64,000 nucleotides of DNA from Phyllobacterium sp. OV277. Lineage in GTDB: Bacteria; Pseudomonadota; Alphaproteobacteria; Rhizobiales; Rhizobiaceae. The notes under the pieces are model-generated. The model made no database searches. It was not told the DNA's origin and worked only from the letters and a program-made list of their open reading frames with translations. Each line of letters begins with the position of its first letter. Within the stretch, counting starts at the first letter, position 1. The stretch lies in NCBI RefSeq assembly GCF_900104355.1, contig NZ_FNIY01000002.1, positions 992,001-1,056,000 on the forward strand. Direction: 5' to 3'. Below are positions 1 to 8,489 of the stretch, piece after piece. The translations under genes were made by a program, and so were the position numbers.

Positions 1-1
1 C

Positions 2-1042
2 GGTCTTGCCTATGGCTCGAAGTTCGAGGCGGGCAACCGCTTTCTTATAACGTTGAAAGCCTGGCGCCGCGCGGCGACGCTGTATAGCGCGCATATCCTG
101 ACGACAGTGGCAACGCTGGCGATTTTTTGCGCTGCCGGGCTTTATCTCAACCGTCCGGAATTTATGTCCTTCATCAATATCGGACCACTGATGGATCAAC
201 CGGCTGAGGCGCTGATTGGCCTTGCCACGATGGGGCATCAGCTCGGCTATAATAATATCCTGTCGATGTATGGCGTGCTGCTTCTCATGCTGCCGCTGTT
301 CCTGTTCCTCGGCAATATCAGCCTGTCAGTCATGGTCGGATTTTCCGGCCTGCTGTGGCTGGTATCAGGTGTTTACCAGATCGCACCACCAAATTACCCG
401 ACTCCGGGCGTGTGGTTCCTGAACCCGTTGTCTTGGCAGTTCCTGTTCGTGATCGGCATTGCCGGTGTGATGCATGTACGCCGGGGCGGCCAGATCCCGT
501 TTAATAAATATCTGTTCGGATTTTCCGTCGGCTACATCCTGCTTGCGCTGCTTTGGGTACGCGTGCCGTTCTGGGGCGTTGATACCTCAATGGGCCTGCC
601 GATGGTGGTGACAGGATTTGACAAGACATTCCTGTCACTGACCCGTCTCGTCCATGTGCTGGCGCTGGCCTATGTGATCGTCTCGGTCCCGGCCATTTCC
701 AATCTGGCACGCACGCCGGAAGATCATCCGCTGGCCATTCTCGGCAAGCATTCGCTGCCGGTGTTTATCGCGGGGACGATCCTTGCCATGGTTGCGCAGA
801 TCGTCAAGGAGATGAACCCCGGCGATGTGCTTGATGATACTTTACTGATTGCGAGTGGAATCATGGCGCAGTTTGCGCTGGCTCATTATCTCGAATGGTT
901 GCCGAGCATTGGCTGGGGCAAACGTCCCGTTCCGCAGGCTCACGTGGCAAAAGCAAAGCTGGTTGTTGCTGGCAGGCCTGTTCATAGCGTGGCGAGGAAT
1001 TCGGGAATGAAATCCGGAACAGCGAAGACCGCGATTTCCTGA
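2..1042 (+). CDS. opgC: OpgC-like membrane acyltransferase, 5'-partial
   Basis: The reading frame is open to the left edge, so the N terminus lies outside the window; an internal TTG at 53 is not the true start. The visible part is very hydrophobic, with about eight predicted membrane segments, a short loop carrying WRRAATLYSAHI near the start, and a polar C-terminal tail. The arrangement and the tryptophan/arginine-rich loop resemble OpgC, the inner-membrane enzyme that transfers succinyl groups to osmoregulated periplasmic glucans. Family assignment comes from overall similarity; another acyltransferase-3-like protein is possible. A strong terminator follows immediately, so this is the last gene of its unit. 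Confidence 0.72.
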   Translation, partial: GLAYGSKFEAGNRFLITLKAWRRAATLYSAHILTTVATLAIFCAAGLYLNRPEFMSFINIGPLMDQPAEALIGLATMGHQLGYNNILSMYGVLLLMLPLFLFLGNISLSVMVGFSGLLWLVSGVYQIAPPNYPTPGVWFLNPLSWQFLFVIGIAGVMHVRRGGQIPFNKYLFGFSVGYILLALLWVRVPFWGVDTSMGLPMVVTGFDKTFLSLTRLVHVLALAYVIVSVPAISNLARTPEDHPLAILGKHSLPVFIAGTILAMVAQIVKEMNPGDVLDDTLLIASGIMAQFALAHYLEWLPSIGWGKRPVPQAHVAKAKLVVAGRPVHSVARNSGMKSGTAKTAIS

Positions 1043-1069
1043 TCACCCGTTGGCTTTAGCGGATATTGG

Positions 1070-1098
1070 CCCGTCCTGATTTTCAGGGCGGGTTTTTG
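1070..1098 (+). terminator. Rho-independent terminator after opgC
   Basis: A 10-bp stem (1070-1079 with 1083-1092, one G-T pair) closes a 3-nt loop and is followed by five T residues. It ends the opgC-like unit before the acyl-CoA synthetase. Confidence 0.85.
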
Positions 1099-1178
1099 TT
1101 GATTGGTCAGGAAAAACCGTTAGCCATCATTTGTTTCCATGGTCTAAGCTTCCAGATGCAAAGCGTTGGGAGGCGTGT

Positions 1179-2828
1179 ATGGGTGGTGGAATTTTTGATC
1201 GTGATCTTGAGCGCAATGCGGCCAATTACCAGCCGCTGACGCCGCTGACCTATCTGGAGCGGGCAGCGCGGGTTTACCCGTCGAGAACAGCGATCATCCA
1301 CGGCACGCAGCGCTACGATTATGGCACGTTCTATCGCCGCACCCGCCAGTTGGCGTCGGCGCTGTCTCATCGCGGGGTCGGCAAGGGCGATACTGTTACA
1401 GTAATGCTTTCGAATACGCCGCCCATGCTGGAAGCGCATTTCGGTGTGCCTATGACCAAAGCCGTGCTGCATTCGGTCAATACGCGGCTCGATGCGGCGG
1501 TGATCGCCTTCCAGCTTGACCATGCGGAAACCAAGATCGTCATTGTCGACACGGAGTTTTCAGCGGTTTTCCGCGAGGCTTTGGCACTGGCCAAGGTGAA
1601 GCCGCTGGTCATTCATTTCGTCGATACGGAATATCCAGATGATGCGCCCTATCCGCAGGGTAAGCCGTTCGGTGAGATCGATTACGAGGCCTTCGTTGCC
1701 AGTGGCGACCCTGATTATGCATGGTCAATGCCCGATGATGAATGGGATTCCATTACGCTCAACTATACATCGGGTACGACAGGCGATCCAAAGGGTGTGG
1801 TCTATCACCATCGCGGCGCAGCGCTGATGGGCTATGGCAATGTGGTGGCATCAGGCATGGGGCGTTATCCGGTTTATCTATGGACCCTGCCGATGTTCCA
1901 CTGCAATGGCTGGTGTTTTCCGTGGACGCTTGCCTTGCAATTTGGCACCCATGTCTGCCTGCGTTGGGTGCGGGCAAAGCCGATTTACGACGCGATTGCC
2001 GATCTCGGCGTAACACATCTCTGTGGTGCGCCCATTGTCATGTCGGTGCTGATCAACGCGGCTGAGAAGGACAAGCGCGAATTCCCGCAGACGGTGACTT
2101 TCAATACGGCCGCAGCACCGCCGCCGGAATCCATTTTGGCCGGTATGGCTGACGCAGGGTTTGCGGTCACGCATCTCTATGGCCTGACGGAAACCTATGG
2201 TCCTGCGGTCGTCAATGAATGGCAGGATGAGTGGGATGCGCTGGAAGCCGCGTCGCGCACGGCCAAAAAGGCGCGTCAGGGTGTGCGTTATGCCTCGCTT
2301 GAAGACCTTGCTGTGCTTGATCCTGAGACCATGCAGCCCGTACCCGCCGATGGTGAAACGATTGGCGAGGTCATGTTCCGTGGTAATATTGTCATGAAGG
2401 GATACCTGAAAAACCGGGCGGCCAGCGATGCAGCCTTTTCCGGCGGCTGGTTTCATTCCGGCGATCTCGGGGTCATGTATCCTGATGGCTATATCCAGCT
2501 GAAAGATCGCTCCAAGGATATTATCATTTCAGGCGGCGAGAATATTTCCTCCATCGAAGTGGAGGATGCGCTTTACAAGTTTCCTGCCGTAGGCGCGTGT
2601 GCAGTCGTGGCTCGGCCAGATGATAAATGGGGCGAGACACCGCTTGCCTTCGTGGAACTCAAGCCGGGGCAGGTGGCGACAGAGGAAGAATTGATCGCCC
2701 ATTGCCGGACACTGCTTGCCCGTTTCAAGGTGCCAAGGCATGTGCTTTTCGAGGCAATACCCAAAACATCGACCGGAAAAATCCAGAAATTTGAACTGCG
2801 GAAGCGGGCGAAACTGATGGGAAGCTGA
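1179..2828 (+). CDS. AMP-dependent acyl-CoA synthetase
   Basis: A 549-residue adenylate-forming enzyme that activates a carboxylic acid to acyl-AMP and then to acyl-CoA. The AMP-binding signature YTSGTTGDPKGV is at about residues 196-207. The A5-type motif LYGLTETYGP follows, then a mobile C-terminal domain with SKDIIISGGENISS and the PKTSTGKIQK segment holding the catalytic lysine. The start is ATG 1179 because GGGAGG lies just upstream; an in-frame TTG at 1131 has no ribosome site and adds 16 unlikely residues. Subgroup features fit medium/long-chain FACS or DmdB-like ligases; the substrate cannot be told from sequence. It is flanked by terminators, so it is probably monocistronic. Confidence 0.9.
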   Translation: MGGGIFDRDLERNAANYQPLTPLTYLERAARVYPSRTAIIHGTQRYDYGTFYRRTRQLASALSHRGVGKGDTVTVMLSNTPPMLEAHFGVPMTKAVLHSVNTRLDAAVIAFQLDHAETKIVIVDTEFSAVFREALALAKVKPLVIHFVDTEYPDDAPYPQGKPFGEIDYEAFVASGDPDYAWSMPDDEWDSITLNYTSGTTGDPKGVVYHHRGAALMGYGNVVASGMGRYPVYLWTLPMFHCNGWCFPWTLALQFGTHVCLRWVRAKPIYDAIADLGVTHLCGAPIVMSVLINAAEKDKREFPQTVTFNTAAAPPPESILAGMADAGFAVTHLYGLTETYGPAVVNEWQDEWDALEAASRTAKKARQGVRYASLEDLAVLDPETMQPVPADGETIGEVMFRGNIVMKGYLKNRAASDAAFSGGWFHSGDLGVMYPDGYIQLKDRSKDIIISGGENISSIEVEDALYKFPAVGACAVVARPDDKWGETPLAFVELKPGQVATEEELIAHCRTLLARFKVPRHVLFEAIPKTSTGKIQKFELRKRAKLMGS

Positions 2829-2879
2829 TTGTTCGATGCAATCTTCTGGGTACTGATGTTTTCAACTTCAATGTCGGCA

Positions 2880-2894
2880 TTAACCGCTCGTTAA
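2880..2894. promoter_or_regulatory. TTAA-N7-TTAA box (CtrA-type), distal to rcdA
   Basis: A perfect TTAA, 7 nt, TTAA site in gene-free DNA after the acyl-CoA synthetase. It matches the CtrA consensus of alphaproteobacteria. A hairpin terminator (2986-3016) lies between it and rcdA, so it may act as an upstream regulator-binding site rather than the core promoter. Confidence 0.5.
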
Positions 2895-2985
2895 GCATTA
2901 CAAGCTATAAATTGATCATCCAGTTTTCTGGATTCTTACCAAGTGGTTTGGCCACTTTGTTTGACGCCTCCCTGTTAGACTCCTG

Positions 2986-3016
2986 AGAGCCGCCATTTTT
3001 TGCGGCTCTTTTTTTT
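2986..3016 (+). terminator. Rho-independent terminator upstream of rcdA
   Basis: An 8-bp perfect stem (2986-2993 with 3002-3009) is followed by an unbroken T run. A smaller 6-bp hairpin lies at 2941-2957. Together they end transcription from the acyl-CoA synthetase. The rest of the 356-bp gap 2829-3184 holds the two TTAA-N7-TTAA boxes and no gene that I can see. Confidence 0.85.
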
Positions 3017-3045
3017 GTGTTCATATCTATGCGGCGGCCCTGACG

Positions 3046-3060
3046 TTAACCCTTTATTAA
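3046..3060. promoter_or_regulatory. TTAA-N7-TTAA box (CtrA-type), proximal to rcdA
   Basis: A second perfect TTAA-N7-TTAA site, downstream of the terminator and 125 bp before the rcdA start codon at 3185, a position suitable for promoter control. Two perfect boxes within 181 bp are very unlikely in DNA of this composition. Confidence 0.6.
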
Positions 3061-3184
3061 GGATAAACTTGCGCTCATGTGTGCATGCGGGCAGGTTGCT
3101 GGGGAATACCGCCCGTTGACCGTTGTGGTGACCCGCTTGCTGTCCCAGTAAGAGAGCGCTGCTTTGAGAATCAGCGGATTTTTA

Positions 3185-3730
3185 ATGACAGGGCATGAAA
3201 TGGCTGAACGGGAATATTACGCTGACAATACAATCCGGCTGGCCGATCGCATGGTCCGCTCGGAAACGTTCAATCATATCTATGATGAGGGCATGAGCCT
3301 TGTTGAAGAGGCTGCGGCCTATCTCGACGGGGAAGGCCGTGCCGAAGCCAAGCGCTTGAGCCGCATTGCGGCAACGCTTTATGCCGCCGAATCAATGCGT
3401 CTGACCACACGTCTGATGCAGGTTGCGTCGTGGCTATTGCTGCAAAGGGCCTCGCGCAGCGGAGAAATGACGCAGGAACAGGTTCTGTCGGAGAAGGCGA
3501 AAGTCCGCCTCGATACGGAATCAGCACCGGAAGATGTGGAAGGTTGGGATGAAATTCCCTTCGACTATTGCGATCTCGTCCATCGCTCACTGCGCTTGCA
3601 GGCCCGTGTCAGGCAGATGGATGACGAAATTTATAATGAGGGTGCCAGCACTGGCCCGAGGCGGGCGCTGACGACCAATCCAGTATCGGATCAGATCAGT
3701 CTGCTCGCTACCGCTTTCGCCCATCGCTGA
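3185..3730 (+). CDS. rcdA: RcdA-like regulator of CtrA degradation (DUF1465)
   Basis: A 181-residue helical protein of the DUF1465 family, whose Caulobacter member RcdA is an adaptor in ClpXP-dependent proteolysis of the cell-cycle regulator CtrA. The core (RLADRMVRSETFNHIYDEGM, then RLSRIAATLYAAESMRLTTR) fits the known three-helix bundle. The C-terminal tail (about the last 30 residues) looks disordered. Candidate starts are ATG 3185, ATG 3200 and TTG 3164; none has a strong Shine-Dalgarno, and 3185 is chosen provisionally. Two perfect CtrA-type boxes lie upstream, suggesting feedback between CtrA and its own turnover factor. It sits directly before ruvCAB. Confidence 0.82.
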   Translation: MTGHEMAEREYYADNTIRLADRMVRSETFNHIYDEGMSLVEEAAAYLDGEGRAEAKRLSRIAATLYAAESMRLTTRLMQVASWLLLQRASRSGEMTQEQVLSEKAKVRLDTESAPEDVEGWDEIPFDYCDLVHRSLRLQARVRQMDDEIYNEGASTGPRRALTTNPVSDQISLLATAFAHR

Positions 3731-3827
3731 TCTCTGCCTGAGATAATCGTGCACAACATAGAGATTTGTTTCTCTTTTGTTCACCTTTCTGCTGTCAAGT
3801 TCCCTGACAGCTAGATAAGGTCTCGAC

Positions 3828-4355
3828 ATGAAAGAAGCGATTCGCATCATTGGAATTGATCCCGGCCTGCGGCGTACCGGCTGGGGCATCATCGAGACGC
3901 TCGGCAATTCATTGCGGTTTGTTGCCGCTGGTACCGTTCTTTCCGACGCCAAGCTTGATCTCGCATCGCGCCTTTGCCAATTGCACGACGGTCTTGCTGG
4001 AATCGTTCATGGCCAGATGCCGCACGAGGCAGCGGTCGAACATACTTTTGTCAACAAAGACGCCACGGCGACACTGAAACTGGGTCAGGCGCGCGGTATT
4101 GCCCTGCTTGTTCCTGCGCTGGCCGGATTGCCGGTTGCCGAATATGCTCCCAACGCAGTCAAGAAAGCGGTGATTGGTGTGGGCCACGGGGAAAAGAAGC
4201 AGATTCACATGATGGTGAAGGTGCTGATGCCCAAGGCAACATTCGATACGGATGATGCGGCGGATGCGCTGGCGGTTGCCATCTGCCATGCGCACCACAG
4301 ACAGAGTGCCATTGGCCGGATTGCCATCGAGCAGAAACTGGCGGCACAGCTATGA
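3828..4355 (+). CDS. ruvC: Holliday junction endonuclease RuvC
   Basis: A 175-residue resolvase that nicks Holliday junctions symmetrically after branch migration by RuvAB. The four acidic metal-binding residues of the RNase H-like fold are in place: D11 in [13 protein letters not shown]71 in AVEHTF, and D143 and D146 in [10 protein letters not shown]. Length is normal for the family. The stop codon overlaps the ruvA start as ATGA, indicating translational coupling in ruvCAB. Confidence 0.98.
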   Translation: MKEAIRIIGIDPGLRRTGWGIIETLGNSLRFVAAGTVLSDAKLDLASRLCQLHDGLAGIVHGQMPHEAAVEHTFVNKDATATLKLGQARGIALLVPALAGLPVAEYAPNAVKKAVIGVGHGEKKQIHMMVKVLMPKATFDTDDAADALAVAICHAHHRQSAIGRIAIEQKLAAQL

Positions 4356-4969
4356 TCGGAAAACTCAAAGGCACTGTTGATGAGATTGCCGAGGATCATG
4401 TGATCCTCGATGTGCATGGGGTGGGCTATGTTGCCTATTGCTCGGCGCGAACGCTGTCGAACATGCCCGCACCCGGCGAAGCAGCCGTGCTTCTGATTGA
4501 AACCTATGTGCGCGAAGACCTGATCCGCCTGTTCGGGTTCGGTACTGCGCTGGAGCGCGAATGGTTCCGCCTGTTGCAGAGCGTGCAGGGTATCGGTGCC
4601 AAGGTTGCCTTGAGTGTCCTCGGCACCTTGACACCTTCCGAGCTCGCCAACGCCATTGCGCTGCGCGATATTGCTATGGTGAGCCGCGCACCGGGTGTCG
4701 GCAAGAAAGTGGCCGAGCGCATTGTCATAGAGCTGAAAAACAAGGCGCCTGCCTTTGCCGGTGAGGCTATGGGCACAATTGGTCTCAAGCAGGAATTGGG
4801 CGAGGGCGTTGCCCCCGCTCCGGTTGCCGACGCGGTTTCAGCGCTGACCAATCTTGGTTATTCGCGCGATCAGGCAGCCAATGCCATTGCTGCAGCGCTG
4901 CGGGATGCGGGCGAAGACGCCGACTCCGCCAAACTGATCCGTCTGGGTTTGAAGGAACTTTCCCGGTGA
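4352..4969 (+). CDS. ruvA: Holliday junction DNA-binding protein RuvA
   Basis: A 205-residue protein that binds the four-way junction as a tetramer and loads RuvB. It has the N-terminal OB fold ([20 protein letters not shown]), helix-hairpin-helix motifs ([27 protein letters not shown]) and a C-terminal RuvB-contacting domain ([18 protein letters not shown]). It overlaps ruvC by 4 bp and precedes ruvB by 40 bp. Confidence 0.98.
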   Translation: MIGKLKGTVDEIAEDHVILDVHGVGYVAYCSARTLSNMPAPGEAAVLLIETYVREDLIRLFGFGTALEREWFRLLQSVQGIGAKVALSVLGTLTPSELANAIALRDIAMVSRAPGVGKKVAERIVIELKNKAPAFAGEAMGTIGLKQELGEGVAPAPVADAVSALTNLGYSRDQAANAIAAALRDAGEDADSAKLIRLGLKELSR

Positions 4970-5009
4970 TACGGTTGCCTGATCCAGCGCGCTATGCGAG
5001 GACATCCGC

Positions 5010-6053
5010 ATGAGTGATGTCAGCCGATTGATAACCCCCGACAAACGCGGTGAAGACGCCGACACGACGCTGCGTCCGCAAACGCTGAATGATTTTGTCG
5101 GACAGGCGGCAGCGCGGGCCAATCTGAAAGTTTTTATTGAAGCTGCCAAGTCACGCGGTGAGGCGCTGGACCATGTGCTGTTTGTCGGGCCGCCCGGCCT
5201 TGGCAAGACGACGCTGGCGCAGATCATGGCCAAGGAGCTTGGCGTCAATTTCCGCTCCACATCGGGACCGGTGATCGCCAAGGCGGGTGATCTGGCGGCG
5301 CTTTTGACCAATCTTGAAGAGAATGACGTTCTCTTCATCGATGAAATTCATCGTCTTAATCCGGCAGTGGAAGAAATTCTCTATCCGGCCATGGAAGATT
5401 ATCAGCTCGATCTGATCATTGGTGAAGGTCCTGCCGCGCGTTCGGTCAAGATTGATCTGGCCAAATTTACGCTTGTTGCGGCGACGACGCGTCTCGGGCT
5501 TTTGACCACGCCGCTGCGCGATCGCTTCGGCATTCCTGTCCGGCTCAATTTCTATACGGTTGAGGAATTGGAGCATATCGTCCGGCGCGGTGCCCGCATC
5601 ATGGGTATCGGTATGACCGATGATGGCGCGCTGGAAGTTGCACGCCGGGCTCGCGGTACACCGCGCATTGCCGGGCGGCTTTTGCGCCGGGTGCGGGATT
5701 TCGCCATTGTGGACGGGAAGGATTCCATTGACCGCCAGACTGCCGATTCCGCGCTGTTGCGCCTCGAAGTGGATGCGCTGGGGCTTGACCAGCTTGACCG
5801 GCGTTATCTGTCGATGATTGCCCATAATTTTGGTGGTGGACCTGTTGGTATTGAAACCATTGCGGCGGGGTTGTCAGAACCGCGCGATGCCATCGAGGAC
5901 ATTATCGAGCCCTATCTCATTCAGCAGGGCTTTATCCAGCGCACCCCGCGCGGACGCGTGCTGACCGCCAATGCCTGGAAGCATCTCGGCCTGAATGCCC
6001 CTGCGGAGATTATCCAGCAGCAGATCAGCATGTTTCAGGAAGATGAGGATTAG
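5010..6053 (+). CDS. ruvB: Holliday junction branch migration ATPase RuvB
   Basis: A 347-residue AAA+ motor that drives branch migration with RuvA. Walker [10 protein letters not shown] lies at about residues 60-68, Walker B FIDEIHR near 109-115, sensor 1 AATTRLG and the arginine finger in LRDRFG follow, and a winged-helix C-terminal domain ends the protein. This is the last gene of ruvCAB. An inverted-repeat element and an opposite-strand glycosidase follow, instead of the usual direct run into ybgC-tol. Confidence 0.98.
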   Translation: MSDVSRLITPDKRGEDADTTLRPQTLNDFVGQAAARANLKVFIEAAKSRGEALDHVLFVGPPGLGKTTLAQIMAKELGVNFRSTSGPVIAKAGDLAALLTNLEENDVLFIDEIHRLNPAVEEILYPAMEDYQLDLIIGEGPAARSVKIDLAKFTLVAATTRLGLLTTPLRDRFGIPVRLNFYTVEELEHIVRRGARIMGIGMTDDGALEVARRARGTPRIAGRLLRRVRDFAIVDGKDSIDRQTADSALLRLEVDALGLDQLDRRYLSMIAHNFGGGPVGIETIAAGLSEPRDAIEDIIEPYLIQQGFIQRTPRGRVLTANAWKHLGLNAPAEIIQQQISMFQEDED

Positions 6054-6091
6054 GGTGGATTTGTTCGTTTAATCGATGTCGCTGTATAAGT

Positions 6092-6278
6092 GTGGTTCGA
6101 CAAGCTCACCATGAGGAAGAGGGGTGATGCAAGGGAGCCAAGTTCTGCACCCTTTGCGCTGCAACCTTTTTGACCTGCAATGTTTGTGATCTGAAATGTC
6201 GGCGATTATCGTTGCATCCACACTCTCCCTCATGGTGAGCTTGTCGAACCACGAACCACGAACCACGAACCACGAACC
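6092..6278. repeat. Long inverted-repeat element with 7-bp tandem tail
   Basis: A perfect 25-bp inverted repeat (6092-6116 and 6228-6252) flanks a 111-bp spacer. Pairing continues inward imperfectly for about 20 bp on each side, so the element can fold on itself like a MITE. The right arm runs straight into almost five tandem copies of the 7-mer CGAACCA (6245-6278). No coding sense was found inside. It sits between ruvB and the 3' end of the GH5 gene. The structure suggests a dispersed non-autonomous intergenic repeat; whether other copies exist cannot be seen here. Confidence 0.75.
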
Positions 6279-6314
6279 GTGACTATGCAAACTAAGTTTG
6301 TTGAGGAACATCCA

Positions 6315-7550
6315 TCAGCGTCCCCTCAATCCCAACCCCTTCAGGATAACCGGGTCAAGCTGACGCTTGTCATCATCAAGGGTGATGCCGAAGGCACCAC
6401 CCCATGACCAGACTGACCACGGAAAGCCGCGTTGTTGTGCTGCCTGTGTCATATCCCTGAGATAGGTGGCCCGCCAGGCGGAGGGCATACGGAACTCCTT
6501 CTGGTATTCCTGCCGGATCATGCCGAACTCGCCAAGCAGTATGCGCTCCGGCGGTATATTGTGCGCCTTGCCCCAGCTTTCGGCCTTTTTAAACGACTCT
6601 TCCAGCTTCGATTGGGTCTGTACCGCGTTCATAACGCCGCCCGCCATGCTATCGAGCCCTTGAAGCAATTCAGGCCCTTGTGCTTCGGGCGCTTTCTCTG
6701 TGATCTTCTTGCGAATGGCTGCCAGTCGTTCGGCAAGAGCTTTCTGCCCCATCAAATCGGGTGGATAGGGCAGCCCTTCGACATAACTCATGACGTCGCC
6801 GGTCCAGCTGGCACCCTGATGCGTCAGGAAATAGGGCTCGTAACTGTGGAACGTCCAGATGATGTTGTCGTCGTTGAACTCAGCCGGATCAATTTTGTCG
6901 AGACCCCAGGCGCTGGACCAGCAGCCACCTGACAGGACCAATGTATGAACGGAGGCACCTTTGCGTGCGGCTGCGTAAAGCCGTTTCAGCATGGGTGGCC
7001 ATTTTGGCGTAACATCAGGATCGCAATCGATTACCGGTTCATTCAGCGCTTCAAAAGCCGTTGTGGCGGGATCGGTGACAGAGAGGGCTTTGCCAAGCCG
7101 TTCGACCATGGTCAGATAGCGGTTAAACAGGGCTTCATCGGCAATCACCTGCTTTGTGCCTATCTTGCGGGAGTCGCTCGGGATCAGATGAAAATCGACA
7201 ATCACCTTCAATCCGGCTTTATGCAGTTGATCGACGGCGGCAAGTGTTTCCCGTATCAGCCTTGATATGCGTGCGTCCGATGCATCCTCCAGAAAGATCG
7301 CAGGATCGACAGGCATGCGCACAAAGTCAAAACCCGCTTTGCGTATATCGGCAAGATTGCGGTCTGTTACGCCTTTGCGCCATTCGGGGAAGTTGGCCAA
7401 AACCTCCTCGTCATCCCAGTGCTCCGGACCCGGCCATGTGGTCCAGATATCGAGATTGAGGCCACGCTGCATGGTGAACGTGGCTGCCGAAGCGCCTGAG
7501 GCAAAGACCAGAAGACATGCGAGGCAGAGAAGGGCGCGGAATGCGGGCAA
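6315..7550 (-). CDS. Secreted GH5-family glycoside hydrolase (cellulase-like)
   Basis: A 411-residue protein with a signal peptide (cleavage near ASA-ATF, residue 22) and a single (beta/alpha)8 GH5 catalytic domain. The acid/base glutamate is E171 in FEALNEPV and the nucleophile E341 in LLGEFGM; conserved H121 (DFHL) and H235 (TFHSYEP) line the cleft. It is expected to hydrolyse beta-1,4-linked glucan or a related polysaccharide outside the cytoplasm; the substrate is not resolved. An upstream in-frame TGA leaves TTG 7550 as the best start, with AAGGA about 8 nt before it. It lies on the strand opposite to ruvB and ybgC and interrupts a block that is usually contiguous, suggesting insertion. 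Confidence 0.88.
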   Translation of the reverse strand: MPAFRALLCLACLLVFASGASAATFTMQRGLNLDIWTTWPGPEHWDDEEVLANFPEWRKGVTDRNLADIRKAGFDFVRMPVDPAIFLEDASDARISRLIRETLAAVDQLHKAGLKVIVDFHLIPSDSRKIGTKQVIADEALFNRYLTMVERLGKALSVTDPATTAFEALNEPVIDCDPDVTPKWPPMLKRLYAAARKGASVHTLVLSGGCWSSAWGLDKIDPAEFNDDNIIWTFHSYEPYFLTHQGASWTGDVMSYVEGLPYPPDLMGQKALAERLAAIRKKITEKAPEAQGPELLQGLDSMAGGVMNAVQTQSKLEESFKKAESWGKAHNIPPERILLGEFGMIRQEYQKEFRMPSAWRATYLRDMTQAAQQRGFPWSVWSWGGAFGITLDDDKRQLDPVILKGLGLRGR

Positions 7551-7623
7551 GGTCAGTTTCCTTCACAACCTCTGGTAATGGCTCTGGACAAAATGCCTGT
7601 CGTGCCTGCAAAAGGGAAGGATC

Positions 7624-8091
7624 ATGAGTGAAAACAATCTTTCTGTTCCGTCCATTGGCGGCCTTGCCGGAGAACTGACACCGTTCGGGCACCGCCTTTT
7701 GGCACGGGTTTATTATGCCGATACCGATTTCTCGGGGATCGTTTATCACGGGCGCTATCTGGAGTTTCTGGAGCGCGGTCGTACCGACTACCTGCGGTTG
7801 CTCGGCGTGCATCATTCAGAGCTTGCCGATGGCAAGCACGGCGAGAGCATTGTCTGGGTTGTCAGGCGTATGGAGATCGATTTCAAAGGTGCAGCCCGTA
7901 TTGACGATGTGCTGACGGTTGAAACCCGCACTGCCGAAATTTCAGGTGCGCGGGTCAAGATGGCGCAAGCGATCAAACGGGGCGATGATCTCCTGATTTC
8001 AGCCACCGTTGAAGCGGCGCTGATCAATAATGCCGGACGTCCGCGCCGGTTTCCTGCCGAATGGATCAAGCTTTTTCAGCCTACGACATGA
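7624..8091 (+). CDS. ybgC: Tol-Pal-associated acyl-CoA thioesterase YbgC
   Basis: A 155-residue hot-dog-fold thioesterase. The YbgC signature YADTDFSGIVYHGRYLEFLE contains the catalytic aspartate. YbgC proteins hydrolyse acyl-CoA and associate with the Tol-Pal machinery and phospholipid enzymes at the inner membrane. An AAGGGAAGG ribosome site precedes ATG 7624. It is separated from tolQ by 398 bp, so tolQRAB probably has its own promoter. Confidence 0.93.
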   Translation: MSENNLSVPSIGGLAGELTPFGHRLLARVYYADTDFSGIVYHGRYLEFLERGRTDYLRLLGVHHSELADGKHGESIVWVVRRMEIDFKGAARIDDVLTVETRTAEISGARVKMAQAIKRGDDLLISATVEAALINNAGRPRRFPAEWIKLFQPTT

Positions 8092-8489
8092 ATTTGTTCA
8101 GCCTGGGCATGAAAATATTCAGCCTGTAACCTGAACTCAGCGCGTTTAAATGCCGCTTGGGTGCAGAATCATAACTGATCCTTAACCATAACAAACCATG
8201 AATAAGGCTATGAAACGGGGGTGTTTCGCGTTAACGCCTTCGTTTTACCAAAATTAACCGTGAGAAGCCGCGGTATGAATACTGGAAAAAGTCCGGTCTC
8301 AGAACGTGGCTCTCGGAATTTAGTCAGCAAGTATGGATGCCGGTCCGGCGTTCGGCCGAGTTCCAAAGAAATAAATTGGCGCGTGGCCGTATTGCCGAAC
8401 CTTTTATACTTCGGTGGACCATGCACGGGTACAAGAGACGATTGCAGCCCGGTTGAAATGCCGGGTTTTCGGATTCGAGGGTAGTGGAT
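8092..8489 (+). other. 398-bp gene-free region upstream of tolQ
   Basis: No convincing gene. It contains TTAACCAT (8182-8189), resembling a CtrA half-site, and further TTAAC elements near 8231 and 8256, consistent with a promoter region for tolQRAB. A 5-bp stem (8448-8452 with 8461-8465) followed by TTTT lies 20 bp before tolQ and could be a weak attenuator-like hairpin. The in-frame stretch at 8221-8484 does not look like protein. Confidence 0.45.

Noticed and set aside
6245-6278. CRISPR-like array
   Set aside because: The repeats are 7 bp long with no spacers; a simple tandem repeat at the end of an inverted-repeat element.
8221-8484. Possible 87-residue protein before tolQ
   Set aside because: No ribosome site or domain, and it runs into the tolQ leader; more likely untranslated promoter DNA.
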